Source: Dolomitihabitans soli
GTDB lineage: Bacteria; Actinomycetota; Actinomycetes; Streptosporangiales; Streptosporangiaceae
Direction: 5' to 3'
DNA: 64,000 bases
Assembly (NCBI RefSeq): GCF_022213955.1
Contig: NZ_JAKNTW010000024.1
Location: 1-64,000 of the forward strand
A program made the position numbers and the translations under genes. Positions within the stretch are counted from its first letter, which is position 1. Each line of letters starts with the position of its first letter. Below are positions 8,140-17,350 of the stretch, in pieces. The notes beneath the pieces were generated by a model. The model did no database searches, was not told where the DNA came from, and saw only the letters and a list, made by a program, of their open reading frames with translations.

Positions 8140-9143
8140 GAGCTCTCCGCCCCGTCGCGCACCCGTGGGTCGATCACGGTGTAGAGCAGGTCGGCGGCGA
8201 TGTTCGCGATGATGATCGCCACCGTGATGAGCAGGAAGGCCCCGCCCATCAGCGCGTAGTCGCGCCCGGAGATGCTGTCGATGAGCAGCAGGCCGAGCCC
8301 CGGATAGTTGAAGATCTTCTCGATGAAGATCGCGCCGCCGAACAACAGCCCGATCGACAGGGCGAGGATCGTGAACAGCGGGAGGATCGCGTTGCGCGCC
8401 ACGTATCTGAAGATGAACGAACGCTTGAGGCCCCGCAACTCCGCGGCGAGGATGAAGTCGTCGCCCAGCACGGTGACCACGCTCGACTTCATCGCCAGGA
8501 TCCACCCGCCGTAGCTGGCCAGCGCGTAGGTGACCACCGGCAGCGTGGCGTGCTCGATCAGCGAGCCGATGTACGGCGCGTTGAAGCCCGGCTCGATCAT
8601 GATGTCGGCGGTGCCGCCGGCCGGCAGGATCGGGATCAGCGTCGTGAAGATCGCGGCGAGCAGCATGGCGAGCACGTACTGCGGCACGCCGTGCAGCAGC
8701 GACCCCGAGACGGCCAGCGCGTCGCCCAGCTTGCCCGAGCGCTTGATCGCCGCGTAGACGCCCATGGTGACGCCGAGCAGGAAGCTCAGCAGCGTCCCGG
8801 CGAGCACCGGTAGAACGGTCCACTGCGCCGCCCCGAGGAGCACGGTGGACACGCCGGTGCCCGGCACGGTCAGCGACTGCCCCAGGTCGAGGCGGGCCAG
8901 GCCCGTCATGTAGTCGACGTACTGGTCCCACATGCCGCCGCTCGGCAGGAATCCGTAGAGCACCGCGACGGCGCGGTCGGCCTGCTCGGGCGACATGCCC
9001 TGTTCCATCAGCTTCTGGGCCTTGGCCGCCATCGGGTCACCGGGAATGCTCCTGATGATCAGGAAGCTGATCGTGGTGACCACCAGGATCATGGCGAGAC
9101 CGCGGGCCAGGTGGCCCGCGAGTCGCCGTGCGATCTGTTTCAT
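8136..9143 (-). CDS. Peptide-type ABC transporter permease, DppB/OppB-like
   Basis: A 335-residue permease with an N-terminal membrane helix followed by the family signature FLIIRSIPGDP. An extracytoplasmic loop carries DLGQSL, and the C-terminal segment NYPGLGLLLIDSI and VIDPRVRDG are typical of DppB. The EAA loop reads FILAAELRGLKRSFIFRYV. It starts three bases after the binding-protein stop codon and overlaps the next permease, so the subunits are made in coupled translation. Confidence 0.92.
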   Translation of the reverse strand: MKQIARRLAGHLARGLAMILVVTTISFLIIRSIPGDPMAAKAQKLMEQGMSPEQADRAVAVLYGFLPSGGMWDQYVDYMTGLARLDLGQSLTVPGTGVSTVLLGAAQWTVLPVLAGTLLSFLLGVTMGVYAAIKRSGKLGDALAVSGSLLHGVPQYVLAMLLAAIFTTLIPILPAGGTADIMIEPGFNAPYIGSLIEHATLPVVTYALASYGGWILAMKSSVVTVLGDDFILAAELRGLKRSFIFRYVARNAILPLFTILALSIGLLFGGAIFIEKIFNYPGLGLLLIDSISGRDYALMGGAFLLITVAIIIANIAADLLYTVIDPRVRDGAESS

Positions 9144-9146
9144 AGG

Positions 9147-10958
9147 CTACTGCTTCTTCTTGATCATTCCGAGCTGCAGCCAGACGCCGGAGGTGAGCCG
9201 CAGCGAGTCGTGCTCATCCTTCGGGAAGCCGGTGAAGCGCGAGGTGTTGATGAACTGGGTGTTGACGTAGTCCCAGAGCTGGATGACTGGAAGGTCCTGG
9301 TTGGCGGCCTTGGCCAGCTGGCCGATGATCGCCTTCTGCTCGGCCTCGGGGGCGGAGTTGAGCTTGACCGCCAGCTCACCCGGGTTGACCTTGCCGAGTC
9401 CTTCGACGTCGATGGTCTCCGGGCTGCCCATCCAGTTGCCGTTCTTGCCGGGCGCGTGGTGCTTGAGCTTGCCCGCCAGCAGTTCCCAGCCGTTGGCCGG
9501 GCCGTACAGGCGCTGGTAGATGTTGTACGGCGCGGGGCCGAGCGCGGTCAGCCAGAAACCCAGGTCGTACTTCCCGGCGGCGAGCTCCTCCAGATAGAGC
9601 GGGTAGTCGGCGACGGTCACCACCTCGGCGTCCACCCCGGCCTCGTTGAGCTGGCTGGTGACGGCCTTCGCGCCGGACACCCAGTCGGAGAACGGCGCCG
9701 GGGCGTTGATCGTGACCTTCCACGGCTTCCCGTCGGGCAGCGCCCACTTGCCGTCCGCCTTCTTCATACCCGCGGCCTTGAACTCCTCCTCGGCCTTGGC
9801 GGCGTCGACCTTGTACGGCTCGAGGGAACCGGCCTCCGCGCCCAGCCACGCCTCGGTGGCCCGCTGGTGCATGCCCGAGGTGGTGGCGGCCGCGACGCCG
9901 CCCTCCGGCGAGGCGATCTTCGTGACCTCCTCGCGGTTGATCAGATGCGCCAGCCCGCGGCGGACGTGGACGTCGTCGTACGGCTTCTTCGACTGGTTGA
10001 AGGCCATCGAGACGGCCACCGGCGAGAAGCCCCTGGCGACGCCGTTGCCGGGCGTCTGGGTGATGCGCTTCATCACGTCGGCGGGCACGGCGGTGAACGG
10101 CGCGTTGTCGAGCTTGCCGGCGACCAGGTAGTTCCAGATCTGCTCGTTGCCCGTGTAGTTGAGGAACTTGACCTGGTCGGGGGCGACGTTGGCGGCGTTG
10201 TAGAAGTTCTTGTTCTTGACCAGCAGCGCCTCGCCGGGGTTCACCCGCTGCAGCACGAACGGGCCGGCGGAGACGTCCTTGGGCGGCGCGAAGGTGAGGA
10301 CCTTCTCGGCCAGCCCGGTGATCTCGGCCCCCGCGGCCTCGGCCTCGGGGCCGTCGCCGCGCGCGGTCTTCAGCTTGTCCCAGAAGTCTGCGGGCAGCAC
10401 CCCGGTCCAGACGTGCGCGGGAACGATGAAGGTCTCCATGACACCGCGGACGAAGGTGACGCTCGGGTTCTCCGCCGACTGGGTGACCTTGATCGTCTTG
10501 TCGTCGATGACCTCGATGTCGGAGGCCACGCCCGACGCGCTGGGGTCGATCGAGTAGGCCGTGCTGCCCTGGGTGTACGCCAGGCCGATGGAGAACCGCA
10601 CGTCCTCGGCGGTGACGGGCTTGCCGTCGGACCACTTGTTGTTCGGCTGCAGGTGCAACGTGATCGAGGAGTTGTCGGGAGCGATGTCCCAGCTCGCGGC
10701 GATTCCCGGGTAGAACTGGTTCGGGTCCGTCAGATGGTTCTTGCTCCACCCCAGCCACATGGAGTTGTAGCCCCTGAAGGCGTTGGCCTTCGGATGGTAC
10801 GGGTTGAACGGCCCGTTGACGTCGAGACCCGGCTTGAAGCCGTCGATCGTCGTGTACACACCACCGCCTGCCGCGGAATTGTTCGTTCCGGTGCTGCCGC
10901 TGCACGCTGTGGCAGCAGCAAGACTCAGCAGCGCCATGACGGCTGCCACTCGCTTCAT
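9147..10958 (-). CDS. Extracellular solute-binding lipoprotein, family 5 (peptide/muropeptide)
   Basis: A roughly 603-residue family 5 (DppA/OppA-type) binding protein. It begins with a positively charged n-region and a lipobox LAAATAC, so it should be lipid-anchored on the outer face of the membrane. I chose ATG 10958 because GGAG precedes it at good distance; ATG 10970 is four codons upstream and also possible. It is the first gene of the importer operon that ends with the GNAT gene. Family 5 proteins bind peptides, muropeptides, nickel or opines; the murQ/namZ neighbourhood favours cell-wall fragments, which is inference. Confidence 0.88.
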   Translation of the reverse strand: MKRVAAVMALLSLAAATACSGSTGTNNSAAGGGVYTTIDGFKPGLDVNGPFNPYHPKANAFRGYNSMWLGWSKNHLTDPNQFYPGIAASWDIAPDNSSITLHLQPNNKWSDGKPVTAEDVRFSIGLAYTQGSTAYSIDPSASGVASDIEVIDDKTIKVTQSAENPSVTFVRGVMETFIVPAHVWTGVLPADFWDKLKTARGDGPEAEAAGAEITGLAEKVLTFAPPKDVSAGPFVLQRVNPGEALLVKNKNFYNAANVAPDQVKFLNYTGNEQIWNYLVAGKLDNAPFTAVPADVMKRITQTPGNGVARGFSPVAVSMAFNQSKKPYDDVHVRRGLAHLINREEVTKIASPEGGVAAATTSGMHQRATEAWLGAEAGSLEPYKVDAAKAEEEFKAAGMKKADGKWALPDGKPWKVTINAPAPFSDWVSGAKAVTSQLNEAGVDAEVVTVADYPLYLEELAAGKYDLGFWLTALGPAPYNIYQRLYGPANGWELLAGKLKHHAPGKNGNWMGSPETIDVEGLGKVNPGELAVKLNSAPEAEQKAIIGQLAKAANQDLPVIQLWDYVNTQFINTSRFTGFPKDEHDSLRLTSGVWLQLGMIKKKQ

Positions 10959-11245
10959 GAACCGCTCCATGGGCTCGGGACCAGGGGGAATGCCCGGACA
11001 CTATGCGGCGCTCCAGCCGGTCGTCAATTATCTCCACACGTTGTGAGTCTCTTGTAACTTTCCTTCACCTTCGGCACTCGGGCGTCCGAATCCCCTCCCG
11101 TCCCGGACGACACACGCCGCCGCACCGGCGAGCACCAAGGCCGTGCGCCGAAACGCACCGGCCGATCAACTCAGAAGATCCGTATAAGAGGGTGCTCACC
11201 CTGGATGATGGGGTCACTGATGGATCGTGCACCAGCACGCCCCTT
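10959..11245. promoter_or_regulatory. Divergent promoter region, importer operon / nitrilase-like gene
   Basis: No gene is seen in these 287 bases. Toward the importer the complementary strand carries GATAAT about 70 bases before the start codon, with an upstream TTACAA. The octamer TAACTTTC (11055-11062) is shared with the murQ/namZ promoter region. The half facing the nitrilase-like gene is GC-rich and shows no clear promoter. Confidence 0.35.
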
Positions 11246-12319
11246 ATGCAACCGGAGACGGCTTTGAGCCCGAGTATCAGCGAGGTCCAGCCGTACCGCG
11301 CGGTCGCGCTCCAGGTGGCCACGCACGCCGTCAACGGGCTGTCCGTCACGGAGGCGCGCGCCGCGATCGGCGCGGCCATCGACCGGATCGGCGGGCAGGC
11401 CAGGGCCGCGGCCGGCTGGCACGGGCCGGACACCCGGCTCGTGGTGCTTCCCGAGTACGCCCTGACCGGCTTCCCGATGGGCGATCCGATCGAGGCGTGG
11501 GCCGCCAAGGCGGCGATCGCGCCCGGCGGTCCCGAGTACGACAGGCTCGGCGCCCTCGCCCAGCGGATCGGGGCCTACCTGGCCGTCAACGCCTACGAGA
11601 CCGACGAGCACTTCCCCGGCCTCTACTTCCAGGCCTCGACGCTGCTCGCGCCGAACGGCGACTGCGTCCTGCGGTACCGGCGGCTGCACTCCCTCTTCTC
11701 GCCCTCGCCGTACGACGTGTGGGACCGCTACCTCGACGTCTACGGAGCCGACGCGGTGCTGCCCGTCGCGCGTACGGAGATCGGCGACGTCGCGGCCGTG
11801 GCGAGCGAGGAGATCCTCTACCCCGAGCTGGTCAGGGCCCTCGCACTGCGCGGGGCCGAGGTCTTCGTGCACTCCACCTCGGAGATCGCCAGTCCGGAGC
11901 CGACCCCGAAGGCCATCGCCCGCCGCGCCCGCGCCTGCGAGAACCTGGCCTACGTGGTGAGCGCCAACTCGGGCGGGCTGCTCGGCACCCCGATCGGCGC
12001 CGACTCCACGAACGGCGGTTCGGAGATCATCGACCCCGGCGGCCGGGCGCTGGCGACGGCGGGGGCCGGCGAGAGCGTCGTGGCGATGGCCGAGATCGAC
12101 CCGGCGAGGGTCCGGCGTGAGCGGGCCCGGCCGGGCATGGGGAACCTGCTCGCCCGGGTCAAGACGGGGCTGTGGGCGCAGGAGTACGCGCGCCACGACG
12201 TGGAGCGGCCCAACGGCCTGGACTCCGCCCCGCCCGAACGCGCCTACTTCGCCCAGCGGCACGCCGAGACCATCGCCAGGCTCCGCACCGCGCTCGGCCA
12301 GTCCCCGCCCGGCGAGTGA
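11246..12319 (+). CDS. Nitrilase-superfamily (carbon-nitrogen hydrolase) protein with degenerate catalytic triad
   Basis: A 357-residue protein with the nitrilase fold. The first catalytic residue is kept (Glu in VVLPEYALTG). Where the catalytic Lys is expected the sequence reads LRYRRLH (Arg), and where the nucleophile Cys is expected it reads VASEEILYPE (Ser, codon AGC). It may therefore be non-hydrolytic or use an altered mechanism. ATG 11246 is given as start; TTG 11264 has a better Shine-Dalgarno (GGAG) and may be the true one. A small lipocalin-like gene follows 36 bases later, probably in the same operon. The substrate is not known. Confidence 0.75.
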   Translation: MQPETALSPSISEVQPYRAVALQVATHAVNGLSVTEARAAIGAAIDRIGGQARAAAGWHGPDTRLVVLPEYALTGFPMGDPIEAWAAKAAIAPGGPEYDRLGALAQRIGAYLAVNAYETDEHFPGLYFQASTLLAPNGDCVLRYRRLHSLFSPSPYDVWDRYLDVYGADAVLPVARTEIGDVAAVASEEILYPELVRALALRGAEVFVHSTSEIASPEPTPKAIARRARACENLAYVVSANSGGLLGTPIGADSTNGGSEIIDPGGRALATAGAGESVVAMAEIDPARVRRERARPGMGNLLARVKTGLWAQEYARHDVERPNGLDSAPPERAYFAQRHAETIARLRTALGQSPPGE

Positions 12320-12355
12320 GACCGCAGGCGATCACCCCCTATCGACAGGAGACCC

Positions 12356-12811
12356 ATGGGCATCCGCGAAGGCATGCCGCTGCTCGCCCGGCACGAGGGC
12401 GAGTGGACCGGCGCCTACGTCCACGTCGACCCCGGCGGAAAGGAGATCGACCGGCACGCCTCCCACCTCACCTGCCGGTTCCCCGCAGACGGCTCGCACG
12501 ACTATCTGCAGACCAACCGGTACACCTGGGACGACGGGCGCGAGGAGGTGCACACCTTCCCCGGCGTCTACGACGGGGACGGGCGCATGATCTTCGACAC
12601 CGAGCGGATCAGGGGCGTCACCTGGTGCCTCGACGAGAACACGATCTACCTCACCTGGCGGTTCAAGTCGGCCGATCCCTCAGTCGACCAGCGCCTCTTC
12701 GAACTGATCGTGCTCAGCGACGACGGCCGGCACCGCAGCCGCACCTGGCAGTGGCTGGAGCACGGGGTGTGCGTTCGCAGGACTTTGATCACCGAGCGTC
12801 GCGCTGGATGA
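12356..12811 (+). CDS. Small lipocalin-like protein, DUF3598-like
   Basis: A 151-residue soluble protein without signal peptide. It opens with a segment reading LLARHEGEWTGAYVHVDPGG and continues as alternating beta strands rich in aromatic residues and charged turns, as in lipocalin-like DUF3598 proteins. GGAGACCC precedes the ATG. It is probably co-transcribed with the nitrilase-like gene upstream, and it is convergent with the GH51 gene (12-base gap). Function is unknown; a ligand-binding or small-molecule-modifying role with its partner is possible. Confidence 0.6.
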   Translation: MGIREGMPLLARHEGEWTGAYVHVDPGGKEIDRHASHLTCRFPADGSHDYLQTNRYTWDDGREEVHTFPGVYDGDGRMIFDTERIRGVTWCLDENTIYLTWRFKSADPSVDQRLFELIVLSDDGRHRSRTWQWLEHGVCVRRTLITERRAG

Positions 12812-12823
12812 CCTTCGCCCGCA

Positions 12824-14317
12824 TCAGGTCGTGAGGCGGATGAGCGTCCAGGAGATCGCGGGGAGACGAGCCTGCAGGGTGCCGCCGTCGATCTTGGCGT
12901 CGGCGAGCGGGCGGGGGACGACCGTGGACTCGGCGTCCTTGGTGTTGATCCGGGTGGGGTCGTCATCCGACAGGCAGACGGCGGAGACGATCTGGGCGTC
13001 GCCGAACGCGCGCAGGTCCGCGACGAGGTCCAGCGGTTCGGTGGCGCTCCGGTTGACGGCCAGCAGGGTGATGCCCTCCTCGTCCCTGGTGGCGACCGCC
13101 GAGAGTTGCTCGGCCTCGCCGTGCCTGGCGGTGTCGATCAGCGGGCCGGTGGCCTCGACCCGCAGGACCTCGCCGCGCGCGTGCCTGGCGGTGAGCGCGA
13201 AGGGGTGGAAGATGGTCTGCCGCCACGCGGGGCCGCCCGCCTCGGTGCGGATCGGGGCGATGATGTTGGCGAGCTGCGCCTGGCAGGCGATGCTCACCCG
13301 GTCGGCGTGCCGGAGCAGGGTGATCAGGAAGTCGCCCACCACGACGGCGTCCGCCGCGGTGAAGTCGTCCTCGATGAGCGGCGGCGCCTCCTGGTAGTCG
13401 CCGTCGGTGCGACCGGTGTACGCCGACTGGTTCCAGACGTTCCACTCGTCGAAGGACAGGTTGATCCGCTTGCGGCTGCGGCGCTTGGCGGCCACGTGGT
13501 CGGCCGTCGCCACCACCGCGTCGATGAACCTGTCCATGTCGACCGCGCTGGCGAGGAACCCCTGGAGGTCGCCCTTCTCCTCGTAGTAGGCGTGCAGCGA
13601 GATGTAGTCGACCGCGTCATAGGCGTGTTCGAGGACGGTCGCCTCCCACGCGCCGAAGGTCGGCATCGAACTGTTGGAACTGCCGCACAGCACCAGCTCC
13701 ACCCGTGGGTCCACCAGGCGCATGGCCTTGGCCGTCTCGACCGCCAGCCTGCCGTACTCGTCGGCGGTCTTGTGCCCGATCTGCCACGGCCCGTCCATCT
13801 CGTTGCCCAGGCACCACAGCCCGATCCCGTACGGCTCGGCCGCGCCGTGCTTGATCCGCAGGTCCGACAACCGGGTGCCGCCGGGATGGTTGGCGTACTC
13901 CAGCAGGTCGCACGCTTCCTGGATGCCCCTGGTGCCGAGGTTGACGGCCATCATCGGCTCGACGCCCGCCTCCTTCGTCCAGGTCATGAACTCGTCGAGC
14001 CCGAACTGGTTGGACTCGATCTGCTGCCAGGCCAGGTCGAGCCGGGTGGGCCGGTCGGCCACCGGGCCCACGCCGTCCTCCCACCGGTAGCCGGAGACGA
14101 AGTTGCCGCCCGGGTAGCGGACCACCTCGACGCCCATCTCCCTGGTCATTTCCAGCACGTCGGTGCGGAAGCCGTGCTCGTCGGCGCCGGGATGGCCGGG
14201 CTCGTAGATTCCGGTGTAGACGCAGCGGCCCATGTGCTCGACGAACGAGCCGAACAGCCGGCGGTTCACCGGGGCGATGCGGAACGCTGGGTCCAGCGTG
14301 AGGCGAGCGGTCGCCAC
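12824..14317 (-). CDS. abfA: Alpha-L-arabinofuranosidase, glycoside hydrolase family 51
   Basis: A 497-residue intracellular GH51 enzyme that removes arabinofuranosyl units from arabino-oligosaccharides. Acid/base Glu173 lies in CLGNEMDGPW and nucleophile Glu291 in LSFDEWNVW. The N-terminal RRLFGSFVEHMGR and the VVRYPGGNFVSGY motif are also typical. No signal peptide is present, so it works on imported oligosaccharides. GTG 14317 is preceded by GGGAGA and lies 11 bases after the GH43 stop; it is the last gene of the arabinoside operon. Confidence 0.95.
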   Translation of the reverse strand: MATARLTLDPAFRIAPVNRRLFGSFVEHMGRCVYTGIYEPGHPGADEHGFRTDVLEMTREMGVEVVRYPGGNFVSGYRWEDGVGPVADRPTRLDLAWQQIESNQFGLDEFMTWTKEAGVEPMMAVNLGTRGIQEACDLLEYANHPGGTRLSDLRIKHGAAEPYGIGLWCLGNEMDGPWQIGHKTADEYGRLAVETAKAMRLVDPRVELVLCGSSNSSMPTFGAWEATVLEHAYDAVDYISLHAYYEEKGDLQGFLASAVDMDRFIDAVVATADHVAAKRRSRKRINLSFDEWNVWNQSAYTGRTDGDYQEAPPLIEDDFTAADAVVVGDFLITLLRHADRVSIACQAQLANIIAPIRTEAGGPAWRQTIFHPFALTARHARGEVLRVEATGPLIDTARHGEAEQLSAVATRDEEGITLLAVNRSATEPLDLVADLRAFGDAQIVSAVCLSDDDPTRINTKDAESTVVPRPLADAKIDGGTLQARLPAISWTLIRLTT

Positions 14318-14328
14318 GGATGTTCTCC

Positions 14329-16518
14329 CTATCGGTCGGCGCGGTGGATGCGCAGGTAGTCGAATAGCGCGGGTACGGCGGGCTGGGCCCCGCCGTGGGC
14401 GATCAGGCCGATCCTGGGCGCGGTGTCCTTGCCGAAGGTCCACACCCCGCCCCAGGTCCACGCCTTGCCGTCGCGGCTGGAGGCCGCGCGGAACTCGTGC
14501 TCCCCGGTGGCGCGATCGACCCGGTGGGCCAGCCGCAACCAGGTGGTGGCGGCGGGCGCGCCGATGATCGTGCCACCGTAGGAGAGCTTCCCGGCGAAGC
14601 TCAGCTCGCGGCCGTACTCCACCTGCCGGGTGTTCCAGATCGAGACGGTGCTGAGCCTGGCGAAGTCGTCGTCGCCGGCGTAGGCGACGAGTCCCGCCTG
14701 CTGGTAGTTGCGGATGGCGTCCTCGCCCAGGTCGAGGGTCACCTTGGTCTCGACCACGTAGTCGCCCTCGGGAGCGTCGCGCAACAGCACGCTCGCCCGG
14801 TTGGCGGCGCCGACGAGGTCGGTGCCCTCGACGGGCCAGCTCAGCGCGCCGTCGGTCACCTTCGCCGCCTGGTTCTCGCGCACCCAGTCCCAGTCTGCCG
14901 CGAGCGGCCCGCCGAACTCCTCGGCGAAGATCTTCCTGCCGGGCTCGGGGGTGGGCGTGGCGCGGGTGACGGGCCGGTGCAGGCGGGCGGCGCTGACGTT
15001 GTCGGCCTCCACGGGTCCGCCGTCGGCGACCACGCCGATCTGGCCGCGCGCCGGCCGGGCGGTCTCCAGCCGTACGGCGGCGAGTTGCTCGCCGAGCCTG
15101 GCCTCGCTGACCTCGGCGGTGAGCGTGCGCCCGCGTAGCTCGACGGCCAGGTTGTGCCACGTCCCGCTGTCGAAGCCGGCGGGCAGCGCGGCCTCGGCCC
15201 GCTTGCCGTACGCCTCGGCGACGAGCTTGTCCTCCGCCATGCGTACCGTGACGCCGTCGGCCACGCGCAGACCGGGGCTGCCCTTCTCGGCGCGCAGGTC
15301 GGCCTCGACCCGGCGGTCGGCGGGCACGCTCTTCTTGGCGGTCAGCTCGCCCTGGCCGCGCAGCCGCCCGTCCGCGACGCTCCAGCCTTCGGTGCCACGC
15401 CAGTTCCGCGCGAGGTCGCCGGCCGTGAAGCCGTCCTGTACGGCCGCTCGGACGACCGGTCCCGCCTCGGACCGCTCGGACGCGCCCGCGCCCGCCCGTA
15501 CGGTGGGCCAGCCGTCGATCCAGTCGAGCCGGTCGATCAGCATCGGGCGCTCGTTGACCCCGTAGGGCTCGTCGAGGAAGGGGTCGGCGCGGTCGATCGC
15601 GTGGTAGACCAGCCAATCCTGCCCGGACAGGTCGGTGAGCAGGCCGTTGTGCCCCGTGCCGATCCACTTGTTGCCGTTCGGGGCGATGACCGGGGTGCCG
15701 CCCGCCCTGGAGACGTCCAGGCGCAGCCCGTCGGCGTCGGTGAAGGGACCGCGCGGGCTCGTGGACCGCCCGGCGAAGACCGCGTAACCGGTGGTCGGGC
15801 CCGCGCAGCAGTTGGCCGAGGAGGCGAACAGGTAGTAGTAGCCGTCGCGACGGATCACGTGGCTGCCCTCGAACTTGTTGTCGATCGCCACCCGGGTCGG
15901 CTCGCCGGTGGCCCGCAGGCCGTCAGCGGAGAGTTCGGTCACCCAGAGGCCCCCGAAATATCCGCCGAAGTAGAGATATTTCTTGCCGTCCACGTCGGTG
16001 AGCTGGGCGGGGTCGATCGTGTTCCAGAAGGAGTCACCCGCCGCCCTGGGCTCCACCACGAGCCGGTCGCTGGGCGTCCAGGGTCCGGCGGGGGTGGGCG
16101 CGGTGGCCGCGCCGATGCCGTAGTCCCCCTTCTTCGCCGAGGTGGTGGTGTCGGTGACGGTGAAGTACATGACGTACTCGCCGTCGAGGTAGCGGACGTC
16201 GGGAGCCCAGAACATGCTGCCCTGCGCGGCGTAGGAGGGCAGGGCGTCCGGGGTGAGCGCGTCGCCGACGTAGGTCCAGTCGGCCAGGTCGGCCGACTTC
16301 GCGATCGGAATGCGGTGGAACTCCCCGGTGCCCTCACGCAGCGGGTCGGAGGTCCCGTAGGCGTACCAGAGACCGTCCTGTCCGCGGAGGATCACCGGAT
16401 CGGCGAAGGTGTCGGCGAAGCCCTTGGAGATGGGATTGGTGTAGCCGTCGTCCGCCGCGTACGCGCCGGTGGCGGTGAGCAGGCACAGCACGATGGCCGC
16501 GATAATGACACGTTTCAC
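14329..16518 (-). CDS. Secreted glycoside hydrolase family 43 protein (arabinanase/arabinosidase type)
   Basis: A 729-residue secreted enzyme with a Sec signal peptide ending near Ala21-Ala22. The five-bladed GH43 domain (about residues 25-345) shows the three expected acidic residues: Asp in FADPVILRG, Asp in FWAPDVRYLDG and Glu in KFEGSHVIRRDG. Two beta-sandwich regions follow (about 350-540 and 550-729), joined by a Pro/Thr linker; they look like concanavalin-type accessory domains. It should release arabinose or arabino-oligosaccharides outside the cell for the importer encoded just upstream. Exact specificity within GH43 cannot be read from the sequence. Confidence 0.88.
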   Translation of the reverse strand: MKRVIIAAIVLCLLTATGAYAADDGYTNPISKGFADTFADPVILRGQDGLWYAYGTSDPLREGTGEFHRIPIAKSADLADWTYVGDALTPDALPSYAAQGSMFWAPDVRYLDGEYVMYFTVTDTTTSAKKGDYGIGAATAPTPAGPWTPSDRLVVEPRAAGDSFWNTIDPAQLTDVDGKKYLYFGGYFGGLWVTELSADGLRATGEPTRVAIDNKFEGSHVIRRDGYYYLFASSANCCAGPTTGYAVFAGRSTSPRGPFTDADGLRLDVSRAGGTPVIAPNGNKWIGTGHNGLLTDLSGQDWLVYHAIDRADPFLDEPYGVNERPMLIDRLDWIDGWPTVRAGAGASERSEAGPVVRAAVQDGFTAGDLARNWRGTEGWSVADGRLRGQGELTAKKSVPADRRVEADLRAEKGSPGLRVADGVTVRMAEDKLVAEAYGKRAEAALPAGFDSGTWHNLAVELRGRTLTAEVSEARLGEQLAAVRLETARPARGQIGVVADGGPVEADNVSAARLHRPVTRATPTPEPGRKIFAEEFGGPLAADWDWVRENQAAKVTDGALSWPVEGTDLVGAANRASVLLRDAPEGDYVVETKVTLDLGEDAIRNYQQAGLVAYAGDDDFARLSTVSIWNTRQVEYGRELSFAGKLSYGGTIIGAPAATTWLRLAHRVDRATGEHEFRAASSRDGKAWTWGGVWTFGKDTAPRIGLIAHGGAQPAVPALFDYLRIHRADR

Positions 16519-16522
16519 CAGG

Positions 16523-17350
16523 TCAGCCCTTCAATCCGGTACGGGAGACGCCCTCGATGACGTAGCGCTGGGTGGCCGCGAACAGCAGGAGCACGGGGAT
16601 CGAGGCCACCACGGCTCCGGCCATGATGACCGGGTACTTGGTCGTGTAGGCGCCCTGCAGGATCGACAGGCCGGGCGGCAGTGTGAAGTACTCCGGGCTG
16701 AAGATCACATAGATGGGCCAGATGAAGTCGTTCCAGTTGGCCAGGAAGCTGATCACGGCGAGTGTGGCGAGGGCCGGCCGCGAGAGCGGCAGCACGATCC
16801 TGGTGAAGATGTGGAAGTGGTTCGCGCCGTCGAGCACCGCGGCCTCGTCGAGTTCGCGGGGCAGGCCGATGAAGAACTGCCGCAGGAAGAAGACCCCGAA
16901 GGCGCTGGCCGCGCCGGGCACGATCAGCGCCCAGAGGCTGTCCAGCCAGCCGATGCCGTCCACGATGAGGAAGTTCGGGATCAGCAGCGTGAAACCGGGC
17001 ACCAGCAGCGTGCCCACGATCACCGCGAACAGCGTGCGCTTGCCGCGGAACTCCAGCCTGGCCAGGGCGTAGGCCGCCGAGGACGCCACCACGAGTACCA
17101 GCGCGCTGTGCGCGGTTGCGGTGATCATGCTGTTCAGGAACCAGCGCAGCACCGGGGTCTGCGAGCCGCCGCCGAAGATGGTGGCGTACGCCTCGGTGGT
17201 GAACTCCCCTGGCAGGAACGTGGGCGGGTAGGCGGTCGCCTCCGACTGGGTCTTGAAGGAGGTCAGCAACATCCACAGCAGTGGGATGAGGAAGATCAGG
17301 GTCAGGCCGATCAGCAGGGTGTACCACCCGGCCCGGCGCACGCCTCTCAT
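16523..17350 (-). CDS. Sugar ABC transporter permease, MalG/AraQ-like
   Basis: A 275-residue CUT1-family permease with six hydrophobic segments. It has the N-terminal LTSFKTQSEA motif, the EAA loop (ELDEAAVLDGANHFHIFTRIVLP) and the usual end RYVIEGVSRTGLKG. Start ATG 17350 overlaps the stop of the partner permease by four bases. The GH43 gene begins four bases after its stop. It belongs to the LacI-controlled arabinoside importer; no ATPase gene is present, so a shared MsiK-type ATPase is expected. Confidence 0.92.
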   Translation of the reverse strand: MRGVRRAGWYTLLIGLTLIFLIPLLWMLLTSFKTQSEATAYPPTFLPGEFTTEAYATIFGGGSQTPVLRWFLNSMITATAHSALVLVVASSAAYALARLEFRGKRTLFAVIVGTLLVPGFTLLIPNFLIVDGIGWLDSLWALIVPGAASAFGVFFLRQFFIGLPRELDEAAVLDGANHFHIFTRIVLPLSRPALATLAVISFLANWNDFIWPIYVIFSPEYFTLPPGLSILQGAYTTKYPVIMAGAVVASIPVLLLFAATQRYVIEGVSRTGLKG

